The notes under the pieces: generated by a model | The model's database searches: none | Told to the model about the DNA's origin: nothing | The model's input: only the letters and a program-made list of their open reading frames with translations | Position numbers and translations under genes: made by a program | Part shown: positions 1 to 9,156 of the stretch, in pieces | How the letters are laid out: each line of letters begins with the position of its first letter | Numbering within the stretch: position 1 is the first letter of the stretch | NCBI RefSeq assembly: GCF_002261345.1 | Contig: NZ_NEVT01000006.1 | Coordinates: 868,001 to 932,000 of the forward strand | Length of the DNA stretch: 64,000 nt | Direction: 5' to 3' | Source: Bordetella genomosp. 2 | Lineage (GTDB): Bacteria > Pseudomonadota > Gammaproteobacteria > Burkholderiales > Burkholderiaceae_B

Positions 1-110
1 GCCAGGCCGGCGATCTGCTGCTCGAACACCTCGGGCGTGACCGCGATCATGCCGCCCGAAGGGCTGACGTGGTGGTACATCAGTACCGGCACATTGGGTG
101 CGTTGTTCAT
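1..110 (-). CDS. Polysaccharide deacetylase-like protein (5' end only)
   Basis: Only the first 36 or so codons are in the window; the gene continues past the left edge. The ATG at 110 gives a protein beginning MNNAPNVPVLMYHHV, followed by SPSGGMIAVTPEVFEQQIAGL in the next stretch. The VLMYHHV start is typical of NodB-type polysaccharide deacetylases (carbohydrate esterase family 4). Its start overlaps the stop of the upstream glycosyltransferase by 4 bases (ATGA), so the two are translationally coupled. A glycosyltransferase/deacetylase pair points to LPS core or another surface glycan. The active-site residues lie outside the window, so the family call rests on the N-terminus alone. Confidence 0.7.
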   Translation of the reverse strand, partial: MNNAPNVPVLMYHHVSPSGGMIAVTPEVFEQQIAGL

Positions 111-1207
111 GAGCGCCGCTCCGCCAGCCATTTGCGATAGATCGCCTCGGTATTCTCGGCCAGCCGGGCAGGCGAGAACACGCCCTCGTCCCATACCATG
201 GCGCGCCCGGCCGCGCCCATGCGGCGGCGCAGGTCCGGATCGTCGATCAGGCGCTGCAGCGCGGCGGTCAGCGCGGGCTGGTCCTGGACCGGCACCAGGA
301 TGCCGGTGACGCCATCGCGCATCATCTCGGGCACGCCGCCGACCTGCGTACCGATGACGGGCAGCCCGGCGGCCTGGGCCTCGACGTAGACCGTGCCGGA
401 AGCTTCCTGCTGCGTGGCCAGGGCGAAGATGTCGAAACCCGCCAGCAGATTGGGCACGTCGCGCCGGGTGCCCATCAGGTGGATGCGATCTTGCAGGCCG
501 AGCTCCCGCACGTAGGCCTGGGTCTGCTCGAACGTGGGCGAGCCGGCGCCCACGAACACCATGTGCAGGTTGGGCCGCTGCGCCATCAGCGGGCGGATGG
601 CGTCGACCAGGTCCTTGTGGCCCTTGGCGGCGCGCATGACGGCGACGCAGCCGACCACGATGTCGTCGTCGGCCAGCCCGAGTTCGCCGCGCAGGGTGGA
701 ATGCTCGACCGGCGGCGGCAGCACCACCGGCGAGTACAGCGTGGCGATGTGCTCGGCCGGCACGCCGCGGCTGATCAGGTAGCGGCGCACGTACTCGCTG
801 ACCGTGGTGACCCGGTGCGGCAGCCAGGTGTACGACAGCATCGAGCCGACCTTGTTGGCCAGGTGGCGCGTGCGCACGATGAGCGGCGTGCCCGACAGGC
901 GCGCCGCCGTGCCGGCGATGAGCGTGTCGATGCGGCTATGGGTGTTGACCACGTCGTAGCGGCCGTCGCGCAGGATGCGCCGCACGGCCGGGACGCCCTT
1001 CAGGTAGTTCGCCAGCCCGCCCATGGGAATGGTGTGCACCGTGAAGCCCGCATCGCGCAGGCGCGGCACCAGTTGCGCCTGCGGCTGGCAGACGGCCTCG
1101 AGATGATGGCCGCGCGCCCGCATGGCGTGCATTTCCTTGAAGATGCGGTGTTCCTGCCCGCCGAACGCGACGGCGGCCTCGGTGTGGAGAATGCGCAGCG
1201 GCTGCAT
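107..1207 (-). CDS. Glycosyltransferase family 4, probably LPS core
   Basis: A 366-residue GT-B glycosyltransferase. The start is the ATG at 1207 (MQPLRILHTEAAVAFGGQEH), which overlaps the dnaE stop by one base (TGATG). An open frame extends further upstream but is only a shadow of dnaE. The N-terminal acceptor domain opens with the typical GGQEHRI loop. The C-terminal half has the donor-binding E-x7-E motif in QEASGTVYVEAQAAGLPVIG followed by GGVPEMM. It is coupled to the deacetylase downstream by an ATGA overlap. From memory, an LPS-core glycosyltransferase/deacetylase cluster is described near this locus in B. pertussis; I have not checked that. The sugar transferred cannot be read from sequence. 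Confidence 0.85.
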   Translation of the reverse strand: MQPLRILHTEAAVAFGGQEHRIFKEMHAMRARGHHLEAVCQPQAQLVPRLRDAGFTVHTIPMGGLANYLKGVPAVRRILRDGRYDVVNTHSRIDTLIAGTAARLSGTPLIVRTRHLANKVGSMLSYTWLPHRVTTVSEYVRRYLISRGVPAEHIATLYSPVVLPPPVEHSTLRGELGLADDDIVVGCVAVMRAAKGHKDLVDAIRPLMAQRPNLHMVFVGAGSPTFEQTQAYVRELGLQDRIHLMGTRRDVPNLLAGFDIFALATQQEASGTVYVEAQAAGLPVIGTQVGGVPEMMRDGVTGILVPVQDQPALTAALQRLIDDPDLRRRMGAAGRAMVWDEGVFSPARLAENTEAIYRKWLAERRS

Positions 1208-4200
1208 CAGTAGGTGACCTCCACGCCATCGGGCTTGGCCCAGGCGGCCAGGTTCTCGAGCAGGGCATCGGCCATGCGCACGCGCCATTCCTCGCCCAGC
1301 CGCACCGTGCACAGGAAGTTGTCGCGCCGGTAGACGATATCGACGGGCACGCCGGGCACGCCGTTCTCGGGTTCGGCGCGGAAGGGGTTGAGCATCTGCC
1401 GCAGCCGCGCCGCGTCGGCCTGCCCGTTGAGCTTGACGCGCAACGATTTGGCGCGCGCCTCGCGGGCCAGCTGCAGGTCGTAGAGCTGTTCCGCGACGAT
1501 GCGCATGCCGCCGGAATAGTCATCGTTGCTGACCTTGCCCTGCACGATGATGAGCTGGTCTTCGCGCAGGCGCGCGCGGTGCTTTTCGTAGAGCTCGTTG
1601 AAGACCGAGATCTCGACCTGGGCCGTGCCGTCGTCGAGCACCGCGAACACCATCTTGCCGCGCCGCGTCATCATGGTGCGCACGCCGGCCAGCACCCCGC
1701 ACATCCATTGCAGGTCGCGCTGCGGCTCCAGGCGGGCCAGGGTCATGGGCACGATGCGGCGCACCTCGTCGCGCCAGTGGTCGAACAAGTGGCCGCTGAA
1801 GTAATAGCCCAGCGCGGATTTTTCCTCGGTCAGCTTGGTGTGCAGGTTCCAGGGCGCCACCTTGCTGAGCTCGCCGGCCACCACGTCGCCGCTGTCGTCG
1901 CCGAACAGCGACACCTGGTTGGCGCTGCGCGCCGCCTGTTCGGCGGCTTCCATGGCGGTGCCCACCGAAGCCAGCATGGCGGCGCGGTTGGGCTCGATGG
2001 TGTCGAACGCGCCCGCCTTGATCAGCGCTTCGATGGTGCGGCGGTTGACGGCATGCTTGTTGACGCGCCGGCAGAAGTCGAACAGGTTCTGGAACGGGCC
2101 GTCGGCCTGGCGGGCGCGCAGGATTTCCTCGACCGCGCCCTGCCCGGTGCCCTTGACCGCGCCCAGGCCGTAGCGCATGGTGCGCGGCGGCTTGCCCTGG
2201 CGGGTGTGCTCGTCGGCCACGGGCTCGAAGCGATAGCCGGAGGCGTTGACGTCGGGCGGCAGCACCAGCACGCCGTTGTCCTGCGCGTCGCGGCAGAACA
2301 CCTGCACCTTGTCGGTATCGTCCATGTCCGAGGACATGGTGGCGGCCAGGAATTCGGTGGGATGGTAGGCCTTGAGCCAGGCGGTCTGGTAGGCGATCAG
2401 CGCATACGCGGCCGAGTGCGACTTGTTGAAGCCGTAGCCGGCGAACTTCTCCATCAGGTCGAACAGCTTGATCGCCAGATTGGGATCGTGGCCCTTTTCC
2501 TTGGCGCCCTTCTCGAACAGCTCGCGGTGCTTGGCCATTTCCTCGGGCTTTTTCTTGCCCATGGCGCGGCGCAGCAGGTCGGCGCCGCCCAGCGAATAGC
2601 CGCCGATGATCTGCGAGATCAGCATCACCTGTTCCTGGTAGACGATGACCCCGTAGGTGCTCTTGAGGGTGGCTTCCAGGTCCGGGTGGAAGTAGTCCAC
2701 CGTGGCGCGCCCGTGCTTGCGGTTGACGAAGTCGTCGACCATGCCGGATTCGAGCGGCCCCGGACGATACAGGGCCAGCATGGCGATGATGTCTTCGAAG
2801 GTGCTGGGCCGCAGCTTCTTGAGCAGCTCTTTCATGCCGCGCGATTCGAGCTGGAACACGGCGGTGGTGTTGGCGTCGCACAGCACCTTGTAGGCCGCCG
2901 GGTCGTCCAGCGACAGCGCCATGATGTCGAAATCGCGCTTGCTCTCGTTGAACTGGCGCACATAGCGCACGGCCCAGTCCAGGATGGTCAGGTTGCGCAG
3001 TCCCAGGAAGTCGAACTTCACCAGGCCGGCGGCCTCGACGTCGTCCTTGTCGAACTGCGAGACGGCGCTGTTTTCCTGGCCGGGCTGGCAATACAGCGGG
3101 CAGAAGTCGGTCAGCTTGCCGGGCGCGATCAGCACCCCGCCGGCGTGCATGCCGATGTTGCGGGTCAGCCCTTCGAGCGGCCGCGCCAGGTCGACCAGGG
3201 CGCGGACCTCTTCTTCCTGCTCGTAGCGGTCCTTGAAGGCCGGCTCGTCCTTGAGCGTGCGGTCGAGCGACCAGGGATCGGCCGGGTTGAACGGGATGAG
3301 CTTGGACAAGCCGTCGCAGAACAGGTAGGGCATGTCGAGCACCCGCCCCGCGTCGCGCACCACCGCCTTGGCGCCCAGCGTGCCGAAGGTGGCGATCTGG
3401 CTGACGGCCTCGCGGCCGTATTTCATCTTGACGTAGTCGATGACGCGTTCGCGGTTGTCCTGGCAGAAGTCGATGTCGAAGTCGGGCATCGACACGCGCT
3501 CGGGATTGAGGAAGCGCTCGAACAGCAGGTCATAGCGGATCGGGTCGAGGTCGGTGATGCCCAGCGCATAGGCGACCAGCGAGCCGGCGCCCGAGCCGCG
3601 GCCCGGCCCCACCGGCACGCCGTTGTTCTTGCCCCAGTTGATGAAGTCCTGCACGATCAGGAAGTAGCCGGGGAAGCCCATCTGGATGATGGTCTTGCAT
3701 TCCCAGCGCAGGCGCTCGTAGTACTGGGCGCGCTTGGACTCGCGCTCGGCCGGATCGGGAAACAGGAACTCCAGCCGCTTCTCCAGGCCCTCTTCGGACA
3801 GCTGGACCAGGTAATCGTCCAGCGAGATGCCGTCCGGCGTGGGAAAGTTGGGCAGCCGCGGCTTGCCCAGCACCAGCGTCAGGTTGCAGCGCTTGGCGAT
3901 CTCGACCGTATTGGCCAGCGCCGACGGCACATCGGCGAAGCGCCGCGCCATTTCCTCGCTGCTCTGCAGGTATTGTTCCTTGGTGAAGCGGCGCACCCGG
4001 CGCGGGTCGGCGAGGATCTCGCCCTGGGCGATGCAGACGCGCGCCTCGTGGGCCTGGAATTCGCTTTCATCCAGGAATTGCACCGGATGGGTGGCCACCA
4101 CCGGCAGGCCGGCCTCGGCCGCCAGCCGCATGGCGGCCTGTGTGTAGGCCTCGTCGCCATCGGCGCCGGCGCGCTGCAGTTCGATATAGAACGCGCCGGG

Positions 4201-4698
4201 AAACAACTGGGCCCACTGGCGCGCCAGCGACAACGCGGTGACCGCATTGCCGGCGTCGAGCGCATGGCCGATATCGCCGGCCCGGCCGCCCGACAGCACG
4301 ATCAGGCCTTGCCGGCCCTGCAGCCATTCGCGGCGCACTTCGGCGCGGCCACGGCCCTGGTTTTCCAGGAACGACCGGGTCAGCAGTTCGCACAGGTTGA
4401 GGTAGCCCTGGTGGTTGCGCACCAGCAGCAACAGGCGGAACGGCTTGTCGGGATCGTCGTCGTTGGTCAGCCAGACATCGCAGCCGGCGATCGGTTTCAC
4501 GCCGGCGCCCCGGGCGCCCTTGTAGAACTTGATCAGCCCGAAGATGTTGGAAAGATCGGTCAGCGCCACCGCGGGTTGCCCCAGCTTGGCGACGCGCTTG
4601 ATCAGGTCGGGGATGCGGACGATGCCATCCACCACCGAGAACTCGGAATGGACGCGCAGGTGGACAAATGCAGGCGTGGTTGTAACGGCTTCGGACAT
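1207..4698 (-). CDS. dnaE: DNA polymerase III alpha subunit
   Basis: The replicative polymerase catalytic subunit, 1163 residues, close to the 1160 of E. coli. The N-terminal PHP domain begins FVHLRVHSEFSVVDG. The palm carries GPGRGSGAGSLVAYALGI and the catalytic aspartates in PDFDIDFCQ near residue 405. Further on are the IGMHAGGVLIAPG, YRPGPLESGM and GYGFNKSHSAAYALIAYQTA stretches typical of bacterial DnaE, and the C-terminal part includes an OB-fold region (LQWMCGVLAGVRTMMTRRGK). The gene is intact. It is divergent from lpxO, with 114 bases between the two starts, and is read into the downstream glycosyltransferase. Confidence 0.98.
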   Translation of the reverse strand: MSEAVTTTPAFVHLRVHSEFSVVDGIVRIPDLIKRVAKLGQPAVALTDLSNIFGLIKFYKGARGAGVKPIAGCDVWLTNDDDPDKPFRLLLLVRNHQGYLNLCELLTRSFLENQGRGRAEVRREWLQGRQGLIVLSGGRAGDIGHALDAGNAVTALSLARQWAQLFPGAFYIELQRAGADGDEAYTQAAMRLAAEAGLPVVATHPVQFLDESEFQAHEARVCIAQGEILADPRRVRRFTKEQYLQSSEEMARRFADVPSALANTVEIAKRCNLTLVLGKPRLPNFPTPDGISLDDYLVQLSEEGLEKRLEFLFPDPAERESKRAQYYERLRWECKTIIQMGFPGYFLIVQDFINWGKNNGVPVGPGRGSGAGSLVAYALGITDLDPIRYDLLFERFLNPERVSMPDFDIDFCQDNRERVIDYVKMKYGREAVSQIATFGTLGAKAVVRDAGRVLDMPYLFCDGLSKLIPFNPADPWSLDRTLKDEPAFKDRYEQEEEVRALVDLARPLEGLTRNIGMHAGGVLIAPGKLTDFCPLYCQPGQENSAVSQFDKDDVEAAGLVKFDFLGLRNLTILDWAVRYVRQFNESKRDFDIMALSLDDPAAYKVLCDANTTAVFQLESRGMKELLKKLRPSTFEDIIAMLALYRPGPLESGMVDDFVNRKHGRATVDYFHPDLEATLKSTYGVIVYQEQVMLISQIIGGYSLGGADLLRRAMGKKKPEEMAKHRELFEKGAKEKGHDPNLAIKLFDLMEKFAGYGFNKSHSAAYALIAYQTAWLKAYHPTEFLAATMSSDMDDTDKVQVFCRDAQDNGVLVLPPDVNASGYRFEPVADEHTRQGKPPRTMRYGLGAVKGTGQGAVEEILRARQADGPFQNLFDFCRRVNKHAVNRRTIEALIKAGAFDTIEPNRAAMLASVGTAMEAAEQAARSANQVSLFGDDSGDVVAGELSKVAPWNLHTKLTEEKSALGYYFSGHLFDHWRDEVRRIVPMTLARLEPQRDLQWMCGVLAGVRTMMTRRGKMVFAVLDDGTAQVEISVFNELYEKHRARLREDQLIIVQGKVSNDDYSGGMRIVAEQLYDLQLAREARAKSLRVKLNGQADAARLRQMLNPFRAEPENGVPGVPVDIVYRRDNFLCTVRLGEEWRVRMADALLENLAAWAKPDGVEVTY

Positions 4699-4812
4699 GG
4701 CCCGAATTGTACCCAGTCGGCCATCGCGCCGGCGGCTTTTCCGCCGGCCGGCGGCCAGCTATGTAACAATAGCGGTTCCCCCATCCCGGCCCCTGGACGG
4801 GCCTCCCGCACT

Positions 4813-5712
4813 ATGAAATGGCTGATACCGGGCATATGGCTGGCCTCCATTCTGTTTGCCCACTTTCGTGGCCGCGTCCGCCTGCGCCTGTCGCGGCAAC
4901 TGCTCGATCACTCCGTCCTGCTGGCGCCCGTGAACGCCTTCATGGTGCTGTGCTCGCGGGTGCCCACCACCGCCTACCTGCCGACCCGGGAAATCCCCGA
5001 GCTGCAGGTGCTGGACGACAACTGGGAAGTCATCCGCGACGAGGCCCTGAAGATGGCCGAGCTGCGCCGCATCAAGGCGGCCGAACGCCATGACGACATC
5101 GGCTTCAATTCCTTCTTCAAGTACGGCTGGAAGCGCTTCTACCTGAAGTGGTACGACGCGCGCCACCCGTCGGCCGAGGAGCTGTGCCCGCGCACCGTGG
5201 CGATCCTGAAGGGCCTGCCCAAGGTGAAGGCGGCCATGTTCGCCGAGCTGCCGCCCGGCGGCAAGCTGAACCGCCATCGCGACCCGTTCGCCGGCTCGCT
5301 GCGCTACCACCTGGGCCTGGCCACGCCCAACGACGACGGCTGCCACATCATCGTCGACGGCGAACCCTACAGCTGGCGCGACGGCGAAAGCGTGGTGTTC
5401 GACGAGACCTACGTGCACGAGGCCTACAACAAGACCGAAGCCAACCGCATCATCCTGTTCTGCGATGTCGAGCGCCCGCTGAAATGGCGCTGGGCGGAAG
5501 CCTTCAACCGCTGGTTCGGGCGGGTGGTCATGTCGGCGGCCAGCTCGCCCAACGACGGTGGCGACCAGACCGGCGCCATCAACAAGCTGACCCACGCCCA
5601 CTGGGTCATCGACCAGAAGCGCAAGCAGTTCAAGGCCTGGAACCGCACCGTCTACAAGTTGACCAAGTGGGGGCTGATCGTGCTGGCGGCGGTGGCCTTC
5701 CTGGCCTGGTAA
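4813..5712 (+). CDS. lpxO: LpxO-like lipid A 2-hydroxylase (Fe(II)/2-oxoglutarate dioxygenase)
   Basis: A 299-residue protein of the aspartyl/asparaginyl beta-hydroxylase family. LpxO adds a 2-hydroxyl to a secondary acyl chain of lipid A. The start is the ATG at 4813 (MKWLIPGIWLASILFAHFRG), which opens with an N-terminal hydrophobic anchor; a second hydrophobic helix (WGLIVLAAVAFLAW) ends the protein. Between them is the iron-binding jelly roll: HRDPF (His and Asp ligands), then VHEAYN (second His) and NRIILFCD with the 2-oxoglutarate-binding Arg. Two membrane anchors and the length fit LpxO rather than soluble relatives. LPS-type genes lie just across dnaE. A weak hairpin (5719-5739) follows the stop. 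Confidence 0.85.
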   Translation: MKWLIPGIWLASILFAHFRGRVRLRLSRQLLDHSVLLAPVNAFMVLCSRVPTTAYLPTREIPELQVLDDNWEVIRDEALKMAELRRIKAAERHDDIGFNSFFKYGWKRFYLKWYDARHPSAEELCPRTVAILKGLPKVKAAMFAELPPGGKLNRHRDPFAGSLRYHLGLATPNDDGCHIIVDGEPYSWRDGESVVFDETYVHEAYNKTEANRIILFCDVERPLKWRWAEAFNRWFGRVVMSAASSPNDGGDQTGAINKLTHAHWVIDQKRKQFKAWNRTVYKLTKWGLIVLAAVAFLAW

Positions 5713-5809
5713 GCACGGCCCGCCTGCTTGACTGGCGGGTGTCAGGCACCTGCGGCGCCCGGCACCCCGGAAGCGCCGGCCGCCTCCAGCCTGGCCCAGT
5801 GCCGCCGGT

Positions 5810-7201
5810 TCAGCATTCGACGATATTCACGGCCAGGCCGCCGCGGGCGGTTTCCTTGTACTTGGTCTTCATGTCGGCGCCGGTCTCGCGCATGGTCTTG
5901 ATGACCGAGTCGAGCGACACATAATGGTGTCCGTCGCCGCGCAGGGCCATGCGGGCCGCGTTGACCGCCTTGATCGACGCCATGGCGTTGCGCTCGATAC
6001 AGGGAATCTGCACCAGGCCGCCGACCGGGTCGCAGGTCAGGCCCAGGTTGTGCTCCATGCCGATCTCCGCGGCGTTCTCGACCTGCTCCACCGAGCCTCC
6101 CAGGACCGCGGCGAGCGCCCCGGCGGCCATGGAACAGGCCACCCCGACCTCGCCCTGGCATCCCACCTCGGCCCCCGACAACGACGCGTTGTACTTGTAG
6201 AGCAGGCCGATGGCGGCGGCGGTGAGCAGGAAATCGCGCACCCCCTGCCGGCTGGCGCCGGGCACGAAGCGGTCGTAGTAGTGCAGCACGGCCGGGATGA
6301 TGCCGGCCGCCCCGTTGGTGGGCGCGGTGACGACCCGTCCGCCGGCGGCGTTTTCTTCGTTGACCGCCATTGCGTACAAGTTGACCCAGTCCATGACCGA
6401 TAGCGGGTCGGACAAGGTGCGCTCGGCCCGCAGCGTCAGGCTGCGATAGAGCTCGGGCGCGCGGCGCCGCACCTTGAGCGGGCCGGGCAGGTCGCCGTCG
6501 GCCTCCGGGTAATTGATGCCGCAGCCGCGGCTGACGCATTCCTGCATCACCTGCCAGATGCGGTCCAGCGCGCCCTCCACCTCTTCCTGGCTGCGCCAGG
6601 TGAGCTCGTTCCGCAGCATGAGTTGCGCCACGCTGTGGCCGCTCGCGCGGCACATGTCGAGCAGTTCCCGGCCGGTCCGGAACGGGAACGGCAGCTGGTC
6701 GTGGGCGGCGATGACCTGGGTATTGGCGGCGCCGGCCGTCACGACGAAACCGCCGCCCACGGACAGGTAGCGCGCCTCGCGCAGGGGCTCGCCGGCGGCG
6801 TCGAAGGCATGGAACTTCATGCCGTTGGGATGTTCGGCGAGCGCCTCGCGGCGGTAGAACAACAGGTGTTCTTTCTCGATGAACGGCACGGCGTGGTGCC
6901 CCAGCACCGGCAGCGACCGGCTGGTGCGCGCGGCCTGCAGCAGGCCGGCGATGGCGGCCGGGTCGACCGTGTCGGGCGCCTGGCCCATCAGGCCCAGCAA
7001 CACGCCCTTGTCGGTGCCGTGGCCCTTGCCGGTGGCGCCCAGCGAACCGTACAGCTCCACCCGCAGCGAGGCCACCCTGGGCAGCAGGCCGTCGCGTTCC
7101 AGCCCCTGGGCGAACAGCAAGGCGGCGCGCATGGGGCCGACAGTATGCGAACTGGACGGCCCGATGCCGATTTTGAACAGATCGAAGGCGGATACGGCCA
7201 C
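5810..7201 (-). CDS. sdaA: L-serine ammonia-lyase (iron-sulfur type)
   Basis: Converts L-serine to pyruvate and ammonia. I place the start at the GTG at 7201 ([20 protein letters not shown]), giving 463 residues; the open frame continues upstream, but family members begin at this point. The beta domain has the [11 protein letters not shown] signature. The alpha domain has the cysteines of the 4Fe-4S cluster in [14 protein letters not shown] and [15 protein letters not shown], followed by [10 protein letters not shown]. This single-chain alpha/beta layout is that of proteobacterial SdaA/SdaB/TdcG. It stands alone, convergent with lpxO and divergent from the phosphate cotransporter gene. Confidence 0.95.
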   Translation of the reverse strand: MAVSAFDLFKIGIGPSSSHTVGPMRAALLFAQGLERDGLLPRVASLRVELYGSLGATGKGHGTDKGVLLGLMGQAPDTVDPAAIAGLLQAARTSRSLPVLGHHAVPFIEKEHLLFYRREALAEHPNGMKFHAFDAAGEPLREARYLSVGGGFVVTAGAANTQVIAAHDQLPFPFRTGRELLDMCRASGHSVAQLMLRNELTWRSQEEVEGALDRIWQVMQECVSRGCGINYPEADGDLPGPLKVRRRAPELYRSLTLRAERTLSDPLSVMDWVNLYAMAVNEENAAGGRVVTAPTNGAAGIIPAVLHYYDRFVPGASRQGVRDFLLTAAAIGLLYKYNASLSGAEVGCQGEVGVACSMAAGALAAVLGGSVEQVENAAEIGMEHNLGLTCDPVGGLVQIPCIERNAMASIKAVNAARMALRGDGHHYVSLDSVIKTMRETGADMKTKYKETARGGLAVNIVEC

Positions 7202-7348
7202 AGGACAACCCCGGGAATCAGCAGTGGTCGGAGCATCATACGCGGGCGCCGGGGCCGTTCCAAGCGGCCCATTCCCCCGCGTGCCCGGCCGTGCGATCAT
7301 TGTCGTCTTTGTGACACGTCATTTCAGGAGCCGGGATCGGTAGCTGCC

Positions 7349-9010
7349 ATGTCGGGATTGCTTCCTCTGCTTGATTTCGCCGGCTATGTCGCCCTGCTGC
7401 TATGGGGCGTGCACATGGTGCAGACCGGCGTTCAGCGCGCGTTCGGCGCGGCGCTGGGGGCCGCGTTGGGCCGCGCGCTGGGCACCCGGCTGCGCGCCTT
7501 CGCGACCGGCCTGGGCATCACCGCCGCGCTGCAGAGCAGCACGGCGACCGGGCTGATGATCACCGGCTTCGCCGCCGGCGGCGTGGTCGGGCTGGCCCCC
7601 GCGCTGGCCGCGATGCTGGGCGCCAATGTGGGCACCACGCTGATCGTGCAGGTGCTGTCGTTCGACCTGGCCTCGCTGGCGCCAGTATTGATCCTGGCCG
7701 GCGTCTGGATGTTCCGCCGCTATCCGCCCGGCCGCACCCGCGACCTGGGCCGGGTGTTCATCGGCCTGGGCCTGCTGCTGCTGTCGCTGCACCAGTTGGT
7801 GGAGTTGTTCGCGCCGCTGCAGAACGCGCCGCTGCTGGCGCTGCTGCTGGATGCCCTGGCGACCCAGCCGGTCGCCGCCGTGCTGCTGGCGGCCGCGCTG
7901 GCCTGGGCGGCCCATTCCAGCGTGGCCATCGTGGTCCTGGTGATGTCGCTGGCCGACCATCATATGGTGGCGCCGGCGCTGGCCTTCGCGCTGGTGCTGG
8001 GCGCCAACCTGGGCACCGCCGTGAACCCCATGATCGAAGGTGTCAGCGGCGACGACCCGGCGGCGCGCCGCCTGCCGCTGGGCAACCTGCTGACGCGCGT
8101 GGCGGGCGTGCTGGTCGGGCTGATGCTGCTGCCCTGGCTGCCGGCCTGGATGAACGCGCTGGGCGGCGACAGCGCGCGCGAAGTGGCGAACTTCCATACC
8201 GTCTTCAACGCCGTCGTCGCGCTGGTGTTCCTGCCGCTGCTGACCCCCTATGCCGCCCTGCTGACGCGCTGGCTGCCCAAGCGCACCGACCCGAACGACC
8301 CGGCCCGGCCGCAGTATCTGGACGAATCGGCCCACGACGTGCCCGCCGTGGCGCTGGGCAATGCCGCGCGCGAAGCCCTGCGCATGACCGACATGCTGCA
8401 GACCCTGCTGCTGTACGCCCGCGCCGGCTTCAAGCGCGACAATCGCCACCGCATGGTGCAGGCGCGCCAGCTCGACAATGCGATCGACAAGCTCGAGAAC
8501 GCCATCACCACTTACCTGGCGCTGCTCGACCGCGAGAACATGACCGACGCCGACGTGCGGCGCCTCGACGACATCCTGGCGTTCGCCAGCAACATCGGCC
8601 ACGCCGCCGACATCGCCCACCATGGCCTGCTCAACCATGTGGCGCGGCTGCGCAAGCAGGGCTGGACGCTGCCGCCCGAACAGCACCAGCGGCTGGACGA
8701 GACGCTGGCCCGGCTGGTGTCGAACCAGCGCGAGGCCGCCGCCCTGTTCGTCAATGACGACGTGCGCCAGGCGCGCGAACTGGCCGGCGAGAAGGCGCGC
8801 TTCCGGACGCTCGAAACCCAGGAGGCGGAGGCGCACCTGCAGAAGATCAAGTCGGGCGAGATCGAGGCCGTCGAAGTCGGCGCCCTGTACCTGGACATCC
8901 TGCGCGACATGAAAAGCATCAACTCGCACCTGGTGGGCGCCTCGGCCTACCCCTTGCTGGCGCGCCACGGCGAGCTGCTGCCCAGCCGCCTGCGCGAATC
9001 GAGCGACTGA
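7349..9010 (+). CDS. Na/phosphate cotransporter family protein with PhoU-like tail
   Basis: A 553-residue inner-membrane protein of the PNaS (NptA/YjbB-like) family. Two inverted repeats each contain the characteristic QSS/HSS loop: ALQSSTATGLMITGF near residue 58 and AHSSVAIVVLVMSLADHH near 190, with GANVGTT and GANLGTAVN in the matching positions. About eight hydrophobic segments end near residue 310. The remaining C-terminal 230 residues are helical and charged (RQLDNAIDKLENAITTYL), like a PhoU domain. The start is the ATG at 7349 (MSGLLPLLDF). Known relatives move phosphate with sodium, and E. coli YjbB acts as a phosphate exporter. Direction cannot be read here. Confidence 0.9.
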   Translation: MSGLLPLLDFAGYVALLLWGVHMVQTGVQRAFGAALGAALGRALGTRLRAFATGLGITAALQSSTATGLMITGFAAGGVVGLAPALAAMLGANVGTTLIVQVLSFDLASLAPVLILAGVWMFRRYPPGRTRDLGRVFIGLGLLLLSLHQLVELFAPLQNAPLLALLLDALATQPVAAVLLAAALAWAAHSSVAIVVLVMSLADHHMVAPALAFALVLGANLGTAVNPMIEGVSGDDPAARRLPLGNLLTRVAGVLVGLMLLPWLPAWMNALGGDSAREVANFHTVFNAVVALVFLPLLTPYAALLTRWLPKRTDPNDPARPQYLDESAHDVPAVALGNAAREALRMTDMLQTLLLYARAGFKRDNRHRMVQARQLDNAIDKLENAITTYLALLDRENMTDADVRRLDDILAFASNIGHAADIAHHGLLNHVARLRKQGWTLPPEQHQRLDETLARLVSNQREAAALFVNDDVRQARELAGEKARFRTLETQEAEAHLQKIKSGEIEAVEVGALYLDILRDMKSINSHLVGASAYPLLARHGELLPSRLRESSD

Positions 9011-9037
9011 CCGGCGCGGCCTACTTCACCGCGCCGG
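9011..9037 (+). terminator. GC-rich hairpin after the Na/phosphate transporter
   Basis: A perfect 9-bp stem (CCGGCGCGG, 9011-9019, with CCGCGCCGG, 9029-9037) and a 9-base loop lie directly after the stop codon. No T-run follows, so it is a weak terminator candidate or an mRNA-stabilising end. Confidence 0.4.
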
Positions 9038-9156
9038 AAGACCGGCTTAGGCAATAAAAAATAGGCGATCCCGCCGGACGGCCAGCACACTAGCGCCATA
9101 AAGAAGCCGCGCGGCATCGCCCGGACGCCGCGCCACACCACCGGCAGGAGACAAGC

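Noticed and set aside
4728..4748. A perfect 8-bp GC hairpin between dnaE and lpxO
   Set aside because: It has a T-rich loop but no T-tail and lies in a divergent promoter region, so a terminator makes no sense; a regulatory role cannot be supported.
1579..4800. Very long open frames on the plus strand across dnaE
   Set aside because: They are antisense to dnaE, rich in His/Gln/Val/Ala, and without any domain. High GC suppresses stop codons in shadow frames.
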